From Bacteroidota bacterium (GTDB taxonomy: Bacteria > Bacteroidota > Bacteroidia > Chitinophagales > LD1): DNA of 64,000 bases. The stretch's first letter is position 1. Each line of letters opens with the position of its first letter. Below the pieces are notes generated by a model. That model saw only the letters and a list, made by a program, of their open reading frames with translations. It made no database searches and was not told where the DNA came from. This document shows, one piece after another, positions 52,774-61,834 of the stretch. A program made the position numbers and the translations under genes. Location of the stretch: the NCBI GenBank assembly GCA_018267365.1, contig JAFDYQ010000005.1, positions 1 through 64,000 of the forward strand, read 5' to 3'.

Positions 52774-53454
52774 CTATCTCAGATCTACGACTTTGGCCCC
52801 AGGATACTTTTTGGCGTCGCACACAAAAAAATCATCACTGAGGTTGACAGCCGCGTTCAGCTTGTTGATCTTATAAATGTAGCGGACACCTGATTTCTCG
52901 TAGATCTTTGATTCCAGCAAGTCATTAGTAGCATCATCCAGCCCGACATCTATTTTAAAGTATGATACCTTCCGGTTTTGAGGGGCCAGCTCGATGACCG
53001 TCACATTTTTACCGGCAAAGGTTTTCTTCTCCTTGATCTGGTAGCTATAGCCCTCCTTATAGACGGAGAATATTTTAGTAGGTGAGAAAGTTTCATTGCT
53101 TTCTTCGTAGTCGTTTACCTGTATCTCTTTTGTCTTAGGGTTGTAACTCCAGATCGTTTTGCCATCACAGTAGATGTCCACGCCATTCATCGAGATCTTA
53201 AACTTATTGCCTTTCATCCAGAGCTTGCCATTGTCATTACTGGTGTACTTGCTATCGGGCTCGTCTGGCTTCAGTTTGGGCCTGATGGTAGTGAGTGTAA
53301 AGTCCACGTCTACGCTCTTGAAAGACTTAAAGCGATTGGTAGCTTTCTCCAGCAGTGCACCTGCCTCCGGATCAGCCACAGCGCTACCCTGCTGCTGCGC
53401 ATAGCTCAGGGCAGTCATAAATACGATGGCCAGGCACGAAAAGATCTTCTTCAT
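52774..53454 (-). CDS. lolA: Outer-membrane lipoprotein carrier protein LolA
   Basis: A 226-residue periplasmic protein with signal peptide MKKIFSCLAIVFMTALSYAQ. It has the LolA half-barrel pattern: ATNRFKSFKSVDVDFTLTT, GKLWMKGNKFKISMNGVDIYCDGKTIWSYNPKTKEIQVNDY (read in parts) and ALSDDFF-like end. It ferries lipoproteins to the outer membrane. Its gene lies 93 bases past ftsK on the same strand, a common Bacteroidota arrangement. Confidence 0.9.
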   Translation of the reverse strand: MKKIFSCLAIVFMTALSYAQQQGSAVADPEAGALLEKATNRFKSFKSVDVDFTLTTIRPKLKPDEPDSKYTSNDNGKLWMKGNKFKISMNGVDIYCDGKTIWSYNPKTKEIQVNDYEESNETFSPTKIFSVYKEGYSYQIKEKKTFAGKNVTVIELAPQNRKVSYFKIDVGLDDATNDLLESKIYEKSGVRYIYKINKLNAAVNLSDDFFVCDAKKYPGAKVVDLR

Positions 53455-53547
53455 AAGATATTTTGAAACTCAATAGTCAAAGGCTGCGCCAAAAATAGAA
53501 GAATGGCCAAAGGCATTAATTCGTTGGCCATTTGTTATGTTTTTTTA

Positions 53548-56190
53548 TCAACCTCTCAGCTTCTGCAAATAGTTGTCCAGCTCTACTTCCGTTTTGAATT
53601 TGACTTCGCGCGCCTTGCTGCCGAGGTTCTCTCCTACTATACCGGCCTCCTCCAGCTGGTCCATCAGACGCCCGGCGCGGTTGTATCCTAGCTTGAGCCG
53701 GCGCTGTATGAGAGAGGTAGAACCCATCTGGTTTTGTACGATGATACGTGCCGCATCTTCAAAAAGGCCATCCTTCTCACCGTCTATGAAGAAGTCTTCG
53801 CCTCCGGCATTTTTATCATTCGGATCTATATACTCCGGCAGCTGGAATGCCTCGTGATATCCCTGCTGATTGCTGATAAAGTCTCTCACTCTCTCTACTT
53901 CTGGTGTATCTACGAATCCGCACTGCAGGCGGATCATATCGCTACCTTGAGAGAGTAGCATATCGCCACGGCCTATGAGCTGCTCCGAGCCGCCTGCATC
54001 CAGGATCGTACGTGAGTCGATCTTAGACGTAGTCTTAAAGGCAATACGCGCAGGGAAGTTAGCCTTGATCGTACCGGTGATGATATTCACCGATGGGCGC
54101 TGCGTGGCGAGTATCAGGTGTATACCGATAGCACGGGCCAGCTGCGCGAGACGCGCGATAGGCATTTCTACTTCCTTGCCCGCTGTCATGATCAGATCCG
54201 CAAACTCATCCACCACCAGCACTATGTATGGCAGGAACTTGTGCCCGTTCTGAGGGTTTAGCTGCCTGTTGGTGAACTTGTGGTTGTATTCTTTGATATT
54301 ACGCACCTGCGCTTTCTTGAGAAGGTCATAGCGCTGGTCCATCTCTATGCACAGTGCATTGAGTGTGGTCACCACTTTCTTAGTATCTGTGATGATCGCA
54401 TCCTCTTCATTAGGTAGCTTTGCCAGGAAGTGCTTCTCCAGCATTTCATACAAACTAAGCTCCACTTTCTTAGGATCCACCATGATGAACTTCAGCTGAG
54501 ACGGATGCTTCTTGTATAGCAGCGATACGAGGATCGAGTTGATACCGACAGACTTGCCCTGGCCGGTAGCTCCCGCCATGAGCAGGTGCGGCATCTTGGC
54601 CAGGTCCGCCACGATGATCTCGTTAGAGATCGATTTACCCAGGCAGATAGGCAGGTCTGCCGTAGAGTTTTGAAACTTCTCTGATGCCAGCAGGGAGCGC
54701 ATGCTCACGATCTCCTTATTCACGTTTGGCACCTCTATACCGATCGTACCCTTGCCCGGTATAGGCGCTATGATACGGATGCCAAGCGCCGCGAGGCTGA
54801 GCGCGATATCGTCCTCCAGGTTTTTGATCTTGGAGATACGCACGCCCGGTGCCGGTACTATCTCATACAGCGTCACAGTAGGCCCGATAGTCGCCTTGAT
54901 CTTTGATATTTCTATCTGGTAATTATTCAGCGTAGAGATGATTTGATTCTTATTGCGCTCCAGCTCCTCCGGATCGTATTTGATCTTCTCAGAGCTGTGC
55001 TCATCCAGCAGATCCAATGATGGGAATTTGTAGTTTGACAGCTCCATGGTAGGGTCAAACTCAGACCCGATACCTCCATAGGTCGGTACGACCTCCACCA
55101 CCGCCTCAGGTTCTTCCTTCGGTGCCTCTATATCCAGCTTGAGGCCGGACCCTTCAGGCTCATCATCACCTCCATAGCTCTGCATGTCTACTGACTCAAA
55201 GTCCGACACAACCGGTGGTGCCACAGGTGTAGATAGTACCGCAGCCGGAGCCACCATTTCTGCGATCTTATTTGTCAGGATGATATCATCGTCATCGCCC
55301 TCTGCCATCTCTTCCTCCACCACCTCCGGCGCTTCCTCATCCCTAGGGAATGCCTCTTTTACGTTTGTGAGATTGTCCTTCGCAAAGATATTTTCACTCT
55401 CATCGCGGTATACAGGTACCTCTGCCATAGTAGCAGCACCAGTGGTGGCCATAGCAGGAGATATCTCCTTTTTAGCAAACGGGCGAAGCAGAAAATCAAA
55501 GTTGAAATTGTAAACCCATATACCAAAAGCTGTAGCCGTGCCTATCAGCGTAGCTGCTGTGCCTGTAGTGCGCAGGAGGCCCATGATCTGGCCATTCTCA
55601 CCTGTGAGATAGTCGCCAAAGGCACCGCCCCAGGCGATGGAAGACGCAGGATATATCAGATAATTAGCAAAGCTGAGAGCTGAAGACAGCCACAGCAGTC
55701 CAAAGAGTGAATAGGCAGAAACTTTGACGGCATTGAAGACCTTTTTCTGCGTCAGCATATTGAATCCGACCACAAAGAATACAATGCAGAAAAAGTAAGA
55801 AGCTATGCCAAACAGCTGGTCTATGAAAACATGAGATAGCACAGCACCGAGACGGCCCAGCGCGTTATTGACCTTTAGTGAATTATCCATCAGCGCGCCT
55901 GTAGCATTATTCATCAGGTCGGACTGATCATCTGATGCCGTGAAAAAGTAGGATGTAAAGGCAACAGCCAGCACGAACGCAAAAGACAGAAAGGCCATCC
56001 CCGCCAGCTTAGACACGCGGCCATCCTTCCACCACTGCAGCGTCTCCTCTCCCTCTGAGGCAAAGTCTGCAGGAGCAATCGCCTTCTTCTTGCGGGCCGG
56101 TTTAGCTTTGGGTTCGTCTTTCGGAGTGTCCTCCATATCTTGTTTCTTATGCTTCTTGCTCGCCGTGATCGGCTTGGTCTCTTCCATCAT
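53548..56190 (-). CDS. ftsK: DNA translocase FtsK/SpoIIIE
   Basis: An 880-residue protein. A Lys-rich start is followed by four membrane helices (about 60-230), then an acidic linker rich in Glu/Pro (EEVVEEEMAEGDDDDI). The motor follows, with Walker A MAGATGQGKSVGINS and Walker B YIVLVVDEFADL, and a C-terminal gamma winged-helix domain (LIQRRLKLGYNRAGRLMDQL). It pumps chromosomal DNA during division. ATG 56190 is chosen; the longer frame starts at TTG. Confidence 0.95.
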   Translation of the reverse strand: MMEETKPITASKKHKKQDMEDTPKDEPKAKPARKKKAIAPADFASEGEETLQWWKDGRVSKLAGMAFLSFAFVLAVAFTSYFFTASDDQSDLMNNATGALMDNSLKVNNALGRLGAVLSHVFIDQLFGIASYFFCIVFFVVGFNMLTQKKVFNAVKVSAYSLFGLLWLSSALSFANYLIYPASSIAWGGAFGDYLTGENGQIMGLLRTTGTAATLIGTATAFGIWVYNFNFDFLLRPFAKKEISPAMATTGAATMAEVPVYRDESENIFAKDNLTNVKEAFPRDEEAPEVVEEEMAEGDDDDIILTNKIAEMVAPAAVLSTPVAPPVVSDFESVDMQSYGGDDEPEGSGLKLDIEAPKEEPEAVVEVVPTYGGIGSEFDPTMELSNYKFPSLDLLDEHSSEKIKYDPEELERNKNQIISTLNNYQIEISKIKATIGPTVTLYEIVPAPGVRISKIKNLEDDIALSLAALGIRIIAPIPGKGTIGIEVPNVNKEIVSMRSLLASEKFQNSTADLPICLGKSISNEIIVADLAKMPHLLMAGATGQGKSVGINSILVSLLYKKHPSQLKFIMVDPKKVELSLYEMLEKHFLAKLPNEEDAIITDTKKVVTTLNALCIEMDQRYDLLKKAQVRNIKEYNHKFTNRQLNPQNGHKFLPYIVLVVDEFADLIMTAGKEVEMPIARLAQLARAIGIHLILATQRPSVNIITGTIKANFPARIAFKTTSKIDSRTILDAGGSEQLIGRGDMLLSQGSDMIRLQCGFVDTPEVERVRDFISNQQGYHEAFQLPEYIDPNDKNAGGEDFFIDGEKDGLFEDAARIIVQNQMGSTSLIQRRLKLGYNRAGRLMDQLEEAGIVGENLGSKAREVKFKTEVELDNYLQKLRG

Positions 56191-56409
56191 ACCCAAAGGT
56201 CTCAAAGTCAGGCTATACCTTATTAATGTGCTAACGCATTTTTGTACACAAATAGTATGGGGCTGTCTAGTCTGCGCATCGAAAAAGGGACAGTTTGCCG
56301 TGCGAAAATTCTCTCTTGTTGATTAGCACCGGATTGTGACAAATATCAGCTACGAAAGGCATTTATCTGACTGAAAATTAATATCTTGCGTATACCTAAC
56401 CCTATTCCC

Positions 56410-57891
56410 ATGGCTGCACCTAAAGTTCTGCAAGTTCTCAAGAGCATGAGCCGCGAAGAGATAGCGGACATGGATGATATCATAGCGTTGCAAAAGAAGC
56501 CGAGCATCAAAAAGCTCTACAAACTGCTCTGTAAAACTGCCCCTGATCAGATAGACAAACTGGACAAAGAGCTAGCCTTCTTTCAGGTCTTTGGCAAAAA
56601 ATATAATGCAGATGGCGACTACCTGTGGCGTAATGAACTGCGCCTGCTCATGGACCTGATAGAGGACTATGCGGCTGAGAAAATGATGCGCGCAGAACTG
56701 GCCAGGTCCGAGCGACTGCGTTCCACTTATTTTCTCCGCTACCTGATAGATAAAAAACTCTTCGCACTCATACCATCGGAGAGCGACCGTCTGAAAGAGA
56801 TGGCAGCCAAAGCATATGACTACAGTACCGTACAAACTGTCTGCGATCTGATGAATCCTTTCTATGGCAACTTTGCCTGGAATGATATAGCCATGCAGGA
56901 GCGCCTGGCGGCTAATGCCGAAACTCACAAGGACGCGGCCTGTCACAACTTTCTCCACAACTTCCGGAAGGCGCAGATATCACGCACCGCCTGCCAGCTA
57001 TTCACGCACAAAGGTGAATTTAAAGTGCAGCTACCGGAGGCAGATGTGGATGCTCACTTTGCCGGGTATGAGGATCCATACTCTCAGTACCTCACCCTGC
57101 GTATGGAGACCTTTAGCACGCCTCAGAATATGGACCCGGAGCAATACCAGCGCTGCCTGGATCATCTGGCCCGGTATCCCGATATACCGGACCGGGAGAA
57201 AGAAAGCTTTCTGCTACTCAATAACCTTGCGGGTTACTATTTCTTCCGTCATGAGTATGACAAAGCCTGGCAGTACAATACCGAACTCATCAAACTGGTA
57301 GATGCGCTCGAGCCGGTGTATGGTATCGCTGCTGTGATCAACTATGTCAGCAATCTGGCACATCTGGAGCGCTATGATGAGGCGTTGGCTACTGTGCACA
57401 AATACAATTCACTCATTCATCAGTTTCCTATGCAGATGGAGCGGCTGGCGTATATACAGGCCAGCTGCTACGCGCTAAAGGGTGACAGGGAAGCATTCAA
57501 TGCCTCGCTGCCCCGCCAGTTTGATGATCTGAGCAAGATCATGCAGTATCACTACCGCTTCCTCGTAGCACTCAGCCACTTCCTGGATAGAGACTATGCA
57601 CTGGCCATCTCTGAGGCTACAAATATCGAGCGCAGTATCAAGGCGCTTAAAACAGATAAGCTGAACTACTATGACGAGATCGTGACTGCATCTGAGCACA
57701 TGAGTATGTTCTTTGAACTCTACCAGGAGTGCAAGCTGGATGGCGCCACTGCACGTGTAAAGAAAAAGATCACTGGGCTCAATTCAGACATCATTCGGTT
57801 TACCGAAGCCAACCGAATGACATCCGGCCTCCTCTTTTACAGGTGGATGGTGATACAGGCCCGGCAGCTGGCGGATAAAATGGAGTCCTGA
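56410..57891 (+). CDS. Helical-repeat (TPR-like) protein, about 490 residues
   Basis: A 493-residue soluble, almost all-helical protein. N-terminal LKSMSREEIADMDDIIALQ resembles the start of the 61835-63325 product (LVQCLNKEEIRFYKLYSQR). The central and C-terminal parts have TPR-like pairs (LLNNLAGYYFFRHEYDKAWQ, SNLAHLERYDEALATVHKY). No enzyme motif. Its stop abuts the glycosyltransferase stop. Function unknown. Confidence 0.75.
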   Translation: MAAPKVLQVLKSMSREEIADMDDIIALQKKPSIKKLYKLLCKTAPDQIDKLDKELAFFQVFGKKYNADGDYLWRNELRLLMDLIEDYAAEKMMRAELARSERLRSTYFLRYLIDKKLFALIPSESDRLKEMAAKAYDYSTVQTVCDLMNPFYGNFAWNDIAMQERLAANAETHKDAACHNFLHNFRKAQISRTACQLFTHKGEFKVQLPEADVDAHFAGYEDPYSQYLTLRMETFSTPQNMDPEQYQRCLDHLARYPDIPDREKESFLLLNNLAGYYFFRHEYDKAWQYNTELIKLVDALEPVYGIAAVINYVSNLAHLERYDEALATVHKYNSLIHQFPMQMERLAYIQASCYALKGDREAFNASLPRQFDDLSKIMQYHYRFLVALSHFLDRDYALAISEATNIERSIKALKTDKLNYYDEIVTASEHMSMFFELYQECKLDGATARVKKKITGLNSDIIRFTEANRMTSGLLFYRWMVIQARQLADKMES

Positions 57892-58890
57892 TCAGGCCAC
57901 CTTTTGTGAGTCACGCAGGATGCTCTCCACCATCTCTTTTGACTCGTCTTTGAAGTCTATCTTCACTACCCTGCCGGCGGTGAGCCAGTGTGCCGTGCAG
58001 ACGGTATCGAGATCCTTTGATACTGTGATGCCCAGCTCCTGTAGTATCAGGGCATTGCACTGCTGCTCATATTGCTTTTTGATAGGGATACAGAGCAGCT
58101 TTTTGCCCAGATAGAGCGCCTCAGCTGTGGTCTGAAACCCGCCTGCAGTGATCACACCACTACAGGACGTGATATCCTTTGTAAAGCCGGCAGTGTTCAG
58201 CGCCTTCACCTCTACGTTCTTATGCCTGAAGCCCTGACCTGTATTGGTATATACTACAAATTTCTTCTCTGCAAAAACAGGCTGTGTAAAGAACTCCAGC
58301 AGCTGCTCCTGGGTATAAGATAGCAGATAGACGAGTGTAAAGTTTTCCTGCGTCACCTTAGCATCACGTATCTCTGTGCGGATGATGGGCGAGAAGATGA
58401 AGTTGTCAAACTTGTGGTAGTGCATGGCTACCTTCTGGTCTACCGGACAAAAGATTTTAGTAAACCACCTGGTGATCCTGTGCGAGCCGCTCATACGAGG
58501 AAACTGCTTGGACGTGGCGGAAAAAATATTGCCCAGGCCCACGGTATGTATACCGCGTAGCTTGGCTCCCCACGCGCTGATAGGCTCATAGTCTGATATG
58601 ATCAGGTCATAGCGGTGAAACCTGACCGCCAGAATACCCTTGATGCAGGAAAGGATATTCGCCTTCAGAAAGGATTTGAGCACGTTGATCTTGCCACCCT
58701 TGCCATAGGAGAAGCTGATACCGCTGAAGTGGTACTTGATATCAAAAGGCACATCTATCTTAGAGTTATTGCCGCTCACGAGCACATCTATCTGCTCTAC
58801 TGCCGGGTTTTGCTTCAGCAGATTATAAAGCTCTGTAGCGCGACTCAGGTGACCGTTTCCGGTGGCCTGTATACCAAATAAAATTTTCAT
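57892..58890 (-). CDS. Glycosyltransferase of the MJ1255/GT28-like family
   Basis: A 332-residue GT-B-fold protein. It starts MKILFGIQATGNGHLSRATE and ends with the donor-site region CSGVITAGGFQTTAEALYLG and IPIKKQYEQQCNALILQE. This matches the MJ1255/VC2487 group, related to MurG/UDP-GlcNAc transferases. It lies 54 bases past a metallophosphatase gene, and the two probably act on one glycolipid pathway. Confidence 0.88.
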   Translation of the reverse strand: MKILFGIQATGNGHLSRATELYNLLKQNPAVEQIDVLVSGNNSKIDVPFDIKYHFSGISFSYGKGGKINVLKSFLKANILSCIKGILAVRFHRYDLIISDYEPISAWGAKLRGIHTVGLGNIFSATSKQFPRMSGSHRITRWFTKIFCPVDQKVAMHYHKFDNFIFSPIIRTEIRDAKVTQENFTLVYLLSYTQEQLLEFFTQPVFAEKKFVVYTNTGQGFRHKNVEVKALNTAGFTKDITSCSGVITAGGFQTTAEALYLGKKLLCIPIKKQYEQQCNALILQELGITVSKDLDTVCTAHWLTAGRVVKIDFKDESKEMVESILRDSQKVA

Positions 58891-58944
58891 ATACTGAAAT
58901 TTCAGGTGATGAAATAGAAAAAAGCTATGGATGTATCCTATGGA

Positions 58945-59784
58945 TCATGCTACTCTGGTCACGTACTTCTGTATCTGATCTTGCAACTGTATCATAGACA
59001 GATTCCCCTCCTGCAGATCTTCGTCCTGGTCTTTATTGAGATCCAGATCATGATAGCGTACGAGAGTCCAGGCACCATCATTGTATTCCAGGGAGGTGAG
59101 GTTTTCTATCCAGTCGCCGGAGTTGAGATATGTGACTGCGCCATGGCCTGTCACTATCTCTCTCATAGCCGGCTCGTGTATGTGGCCGCAGACTACATAG
59201 TGATAGCCATTGTCTATGGCTATAGCAGCAGCTGTCTGCTCAAAGTTGCTGATGAATTTGACGGCACCCTTCACGCTGTCCTTTACTTTTTTAGACAGGG
59301 ATATGCGCTCGCGGCCCATCCATTGCAGCAGGTGATTTACACCTCTATTGATCAGGATGAGCAGGTCATAGCCCTGGCCGCCGAGCTTCGCGAGCCACTT
59401 GCTATGCTGCATACTCACATCAAATACATCGCCGTGAAAGAACCAATGCTGGCGGCCATCTATGTCTATGAGCAGCTTGTCCTCTATACTGAGGCCGCCG
59501 AGCTGCATACCACTATAGCGGCGCAGTAGTTCATCGTGATTGCCGGTGAGGTAGACTACGCGGGTACCATTGGAGAGCATCTTCATGATGCGCTGCAGTA
59601 CCTTGGTATGTGCAGCCGGAAAGTAAGACCGGCTCAGCTGCCAGATGTCTATGAAGTCGCCGTTTATGATCAGCAGCTCGGGGTCTATAGACTTGAGGTA
59701 CTGATTGAGCTCCTGTGCGTGGCACCCGTAGGTGCCCAGGTGTACGTCAGAGATGACGGCCACTTTGACCTTGCGCTTAGCCAT
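58945..59784 (-). CDS. LpxH-like metallophosphoesterase
   Basis: A 279-residue calcineurin-like phosphoesterase with AVISDVHLGTYGCH, INGDFIDIWQ, LTGNHDELLRR, WFFHGDVFD and VVCGHIHEPAM. This is the UDP-2,3-diacylglucosamine hydrolase-related group (COG2908). ATG 59784 (MAKRKVKVAVIS) gives a normal start. Whether it is the lipid A enzyme itself or a relative cannot be settled here. Confidence 0.88.
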   Translation of the reverse strand: MAKRKVKVAVISDVHLGTYGCHAQELNQYLKSIDPELLIINGDFIDIWQLSRSYFPAAHTKVLQRIMKMLSNGTRVVYLTGNHDELLRRYSGMQLGGLSIEDKLLIDIDGRQHWFFHGDVFDVSMQHSKWLAKLGGQGYDLLILINRGVNHLLQWMGRERISLSKKVKDSVKGAVKFISNFEQTAAAIAIDNGYHYVVCGHIHEPAMREIVTGHGAVTYLNSGDWIENLTSLEYNDGAWTLVRYHDLDLNKDQDEDLQEGNLSMIQLQDQIQKYVTRVA

Positions 59785-60038
59785 GTGATTGGTTTTAGCA
59801 AAAAAAGGAGAGTAATGTAAAGCACCGGTTGTGCTTATATTATCAAATCTGTTTGTCACCACAGACCTGATGTGCACCGTTCAGAAAACAGGATACATAC
59901 TATTGATATGGCTAGCCATATGCTATATCAAACGGAGCCGTAGGTGAGATATTTTAAATCAGCCCGTGAAGAGGTCTGCAGCCATCAGTATTTAATATTG
60001 CTTAACAAGCCGGCTGTGATAAAAAAGAAGCAGATCTA

Positions 60039-60611
60039 TCACTCCAATTGCTTGAAGATCATATCCTCTGCCATGGTGTGAAAGTAATGTGGCTTTACCT
60101 TGCGCCAGTTTACGTTTTCGTAGTTTTCGCCCATATTGATATAGTAGTGCAGGCGGTGCTTTTGCATCTCTGATATGACATGCGGACGAAAGTTCATAGC
60201 CATGATCCAGCCATCGTCATCTTTGATATCGTCATACCACTCCTCGTAGTAGAGATCATCCGAGCCGTGGAAATTCAGCACATTCTCCCCGATCAGTACA
60301 AAGCGGCGGATGCCCTCGTCTATCATCGGCTCTATCAGTCCGCGCTTCAGCTCCATGATGTCATTGTGTACGGCATCGTTCCACTCGCCCATCAGTTCGA
60401 TCACAGCAAATCCTTTATCATAGCTTACCCAGAGTACCTTGCAGTAGAGTGTGGACGACCCAAAAGAATCCCACTGCGGGTGTATGACATGATTATAGAT
60501 ACTGTGTGTATAGTGAAACTCACTGTACTTGCGGCGATAAAAAGGCGACAGCTTGTCATTGGAGGCTATATAGTCATCCCTCCACATATAAAAAGGCTCT
60601 ATCTCATGCAT
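60039..60611 (-). CDS. Conserved-looking cytoplasmic protein of unknown function
   Basis: A 190-residue protein rich in aromatic residues (FYMWRDDYIASNDKLSPFYR, HVIHPQWDSFGSSTLYCKVL), with strand-helix alternation and a central VIELMGEWNDAVHNDIMELK segment. No signal peptide or membrane segment. Not assigned to a family. Confidence 0.75.
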   Translation of the reverse strand: MHEIEPFYMWRDDYIASNDKLSPFYRRKYSEFHYTHSIYNHVIHPQWDSFGSSTLYCKVLWVSYDKGFAVIELMGEWNDAVHNDIMELKRGLIEPMIDEGIRRFVLIGENVLNFHGSDDLYYEEWYDDIKDDDGWIMAMNFRPHVISEMQKHRLHYYINMGENYENVNWRKVKPHYFHTMAEDMIFKQLE

Positions 60612-60692
60612 ACACTCTCCATAAACCGCCCTCCGCCACCATGGTGGATTTGTCTGCGATTTTTATAGATTTGAAGATAGAAATCAATCAGC

Positions 60693-61001
60693 ATGAAAAG
60701 AAAGCTATCCCTGGTATTTTTATCGGCTATACTGCTTGTGGCTGCCGGCTGCAAGAAGTGCTACTACTGCCACAATAGCTGCAAGGTATGCGAGGATCAG
60801 CACTTTTATATACAGGTGCAGTCAGAGGTGCTGGGCACCACCTACTACAATATGTACATCGACTCTCTGGAGGGCCTGGGCTGGACCTGCCGCGACACTG
60901 CATTCAATAAAGATATGCAGGTATGCGCTGAGAAGAACAAGGTCAATAACACTATCCTACTGAAGGAAGAAGCAGGCTATACCTGCACGCCAGTAGACTA
61001 A
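60693..61001 (+). CDS. Small Cys-rich lipoprotein
   Basis: A 102-residue protein with lipobox VAAGC (Cys20), directly followed by CYYCHNSCKVC. The mature part has four more Cys within 15 residues of the lipid anchor and three later. This C-x-x-C-type cluster could bind a metal or form disulfides. No family recognised. A terminator follows. Confidence 0.75.
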   Translation: MKRKLSLVFLSAILLVAAGCKKCYYCHNSCKVCEDQHFYIQVQSEVLGTTYYNMYIDSLEGLGWTCRDTAFNKDMQVCAEKNKVNNTILLKEEAGYTCTPVD

Positions 61002-61022
61002 ACTTCACATTATATTTTTAGA

Positions 61023-61050
61023 AAAGCCGGAGCACGACTCCGGCTTTCGT
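61023..61050. terminator. Terminator between convergent genes
   Basis: AAAGCCGGAG (61023-61032) pairs perfectly with CTCCGGCTTT (61038-61047) around a 5-base loop. A-rich and T-rich ends make it usable from both strands. Confidence 0.8.
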
Positions 61051-61064
61051 TTTCATAGTGGGTA

Positions 61065-61736
61065 TTATTGTAGTATAAACTTGATAGTGCGCCGCTCACC
61101 TCTGAAGGTCTGTATCTCGCAGAAATATAGCCCCCTAGACCAAGGTGCTACAGGTATGTGCTGCGCCTGGGTGGCCGTACCATCATACATCTGCCGCCCT
61201 TCGATATTATAAAAGCTTACTTGTTTAACGTTTTCCTGATAGTCCCCAAAATGTACATCGAGCATATCTCCGCTTTGAGTGAGGTACACCCTGGCGATAG
61301 CTGCATCCTCCAGCCCGGTCACCACACGTACGGTCACTGTGAGATAAATAGAGTCTCCCGGCCCGGCGTGCCCTCCGAGGTAGAGTGGCCAGATCACCAC
61401 ACCGGTAGGACCACCTATCAGTAGCGGATTATTATAGGGTACATGTATAAAAATAGAACGAGCCGTAGCTGGCGTACCGTTAGAGTCTAGCGGCAGCGCA
61501 GAAAAATCTACCGAGTCGGTACGAATGGAGGTTTGAGCAGTATCGATTCTGGCTTCGAAGAACACCTGCCCTCTAAAAGGAACTGTGTCAGTATTGTAGA
61601 TACTATCGTTGATCGGAGCGGTGGAGGTATCTACCGTACTGATATTAAATTGGGTCTGCGTAAATTTCAGGAATGACTGTGCCTCTGCAAAAAAGCAAAG
61701 AGTAGATCCGATCAGGAGTAGTAGAAGTTTGCGCAT
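61065..61736 (-). CDS. Secreted protein with T9SS-like C-terminal tail
   Basis: A 223-residue protein with signal peptide MRKLLLLLIGSTLCFFAEAQ and a beta-sandwich body. The C-terminal 65 residues look like a sorting tail (QVSFYNIEGRQMYDG, VAPWSRGLYFCEIQTF, basic end), but the usual P-N-P motif is missing; DVHFGDYQENV stands in its place. ATG 61736 begins the signal peptide. Confidence 0.75.
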   Translation of the reverse strand: MRKLLLLLIGSTLCFFAEAQSFLKFTQTQFNISTVDTSTAPINDSIYNTDTVPFRGQVFFEARIDTAQTSIRTDSVDFSALPLDSNGTPATARSIFIHVPYNNPLLIGGPTGVVIWPLYLGGHAGPGDSIYLTVTVRVVTGLEDAAIARVYLTQSGDMLDVHFGDYQENVKQVSFYNIEGRQMYDGTATQAQHIPVAPWSRGLYFCEIQTFRGERRTIKFILQ

Positions 61737-61834
61737 GGTAGTAATAGGTGCTTGCGTATACATAGATAATAAGAAGGCTGTTTAGGTTGCAAAATTATTT
61801 TAAATTCATCTTACCTATTCAAAATAAATTTCAG

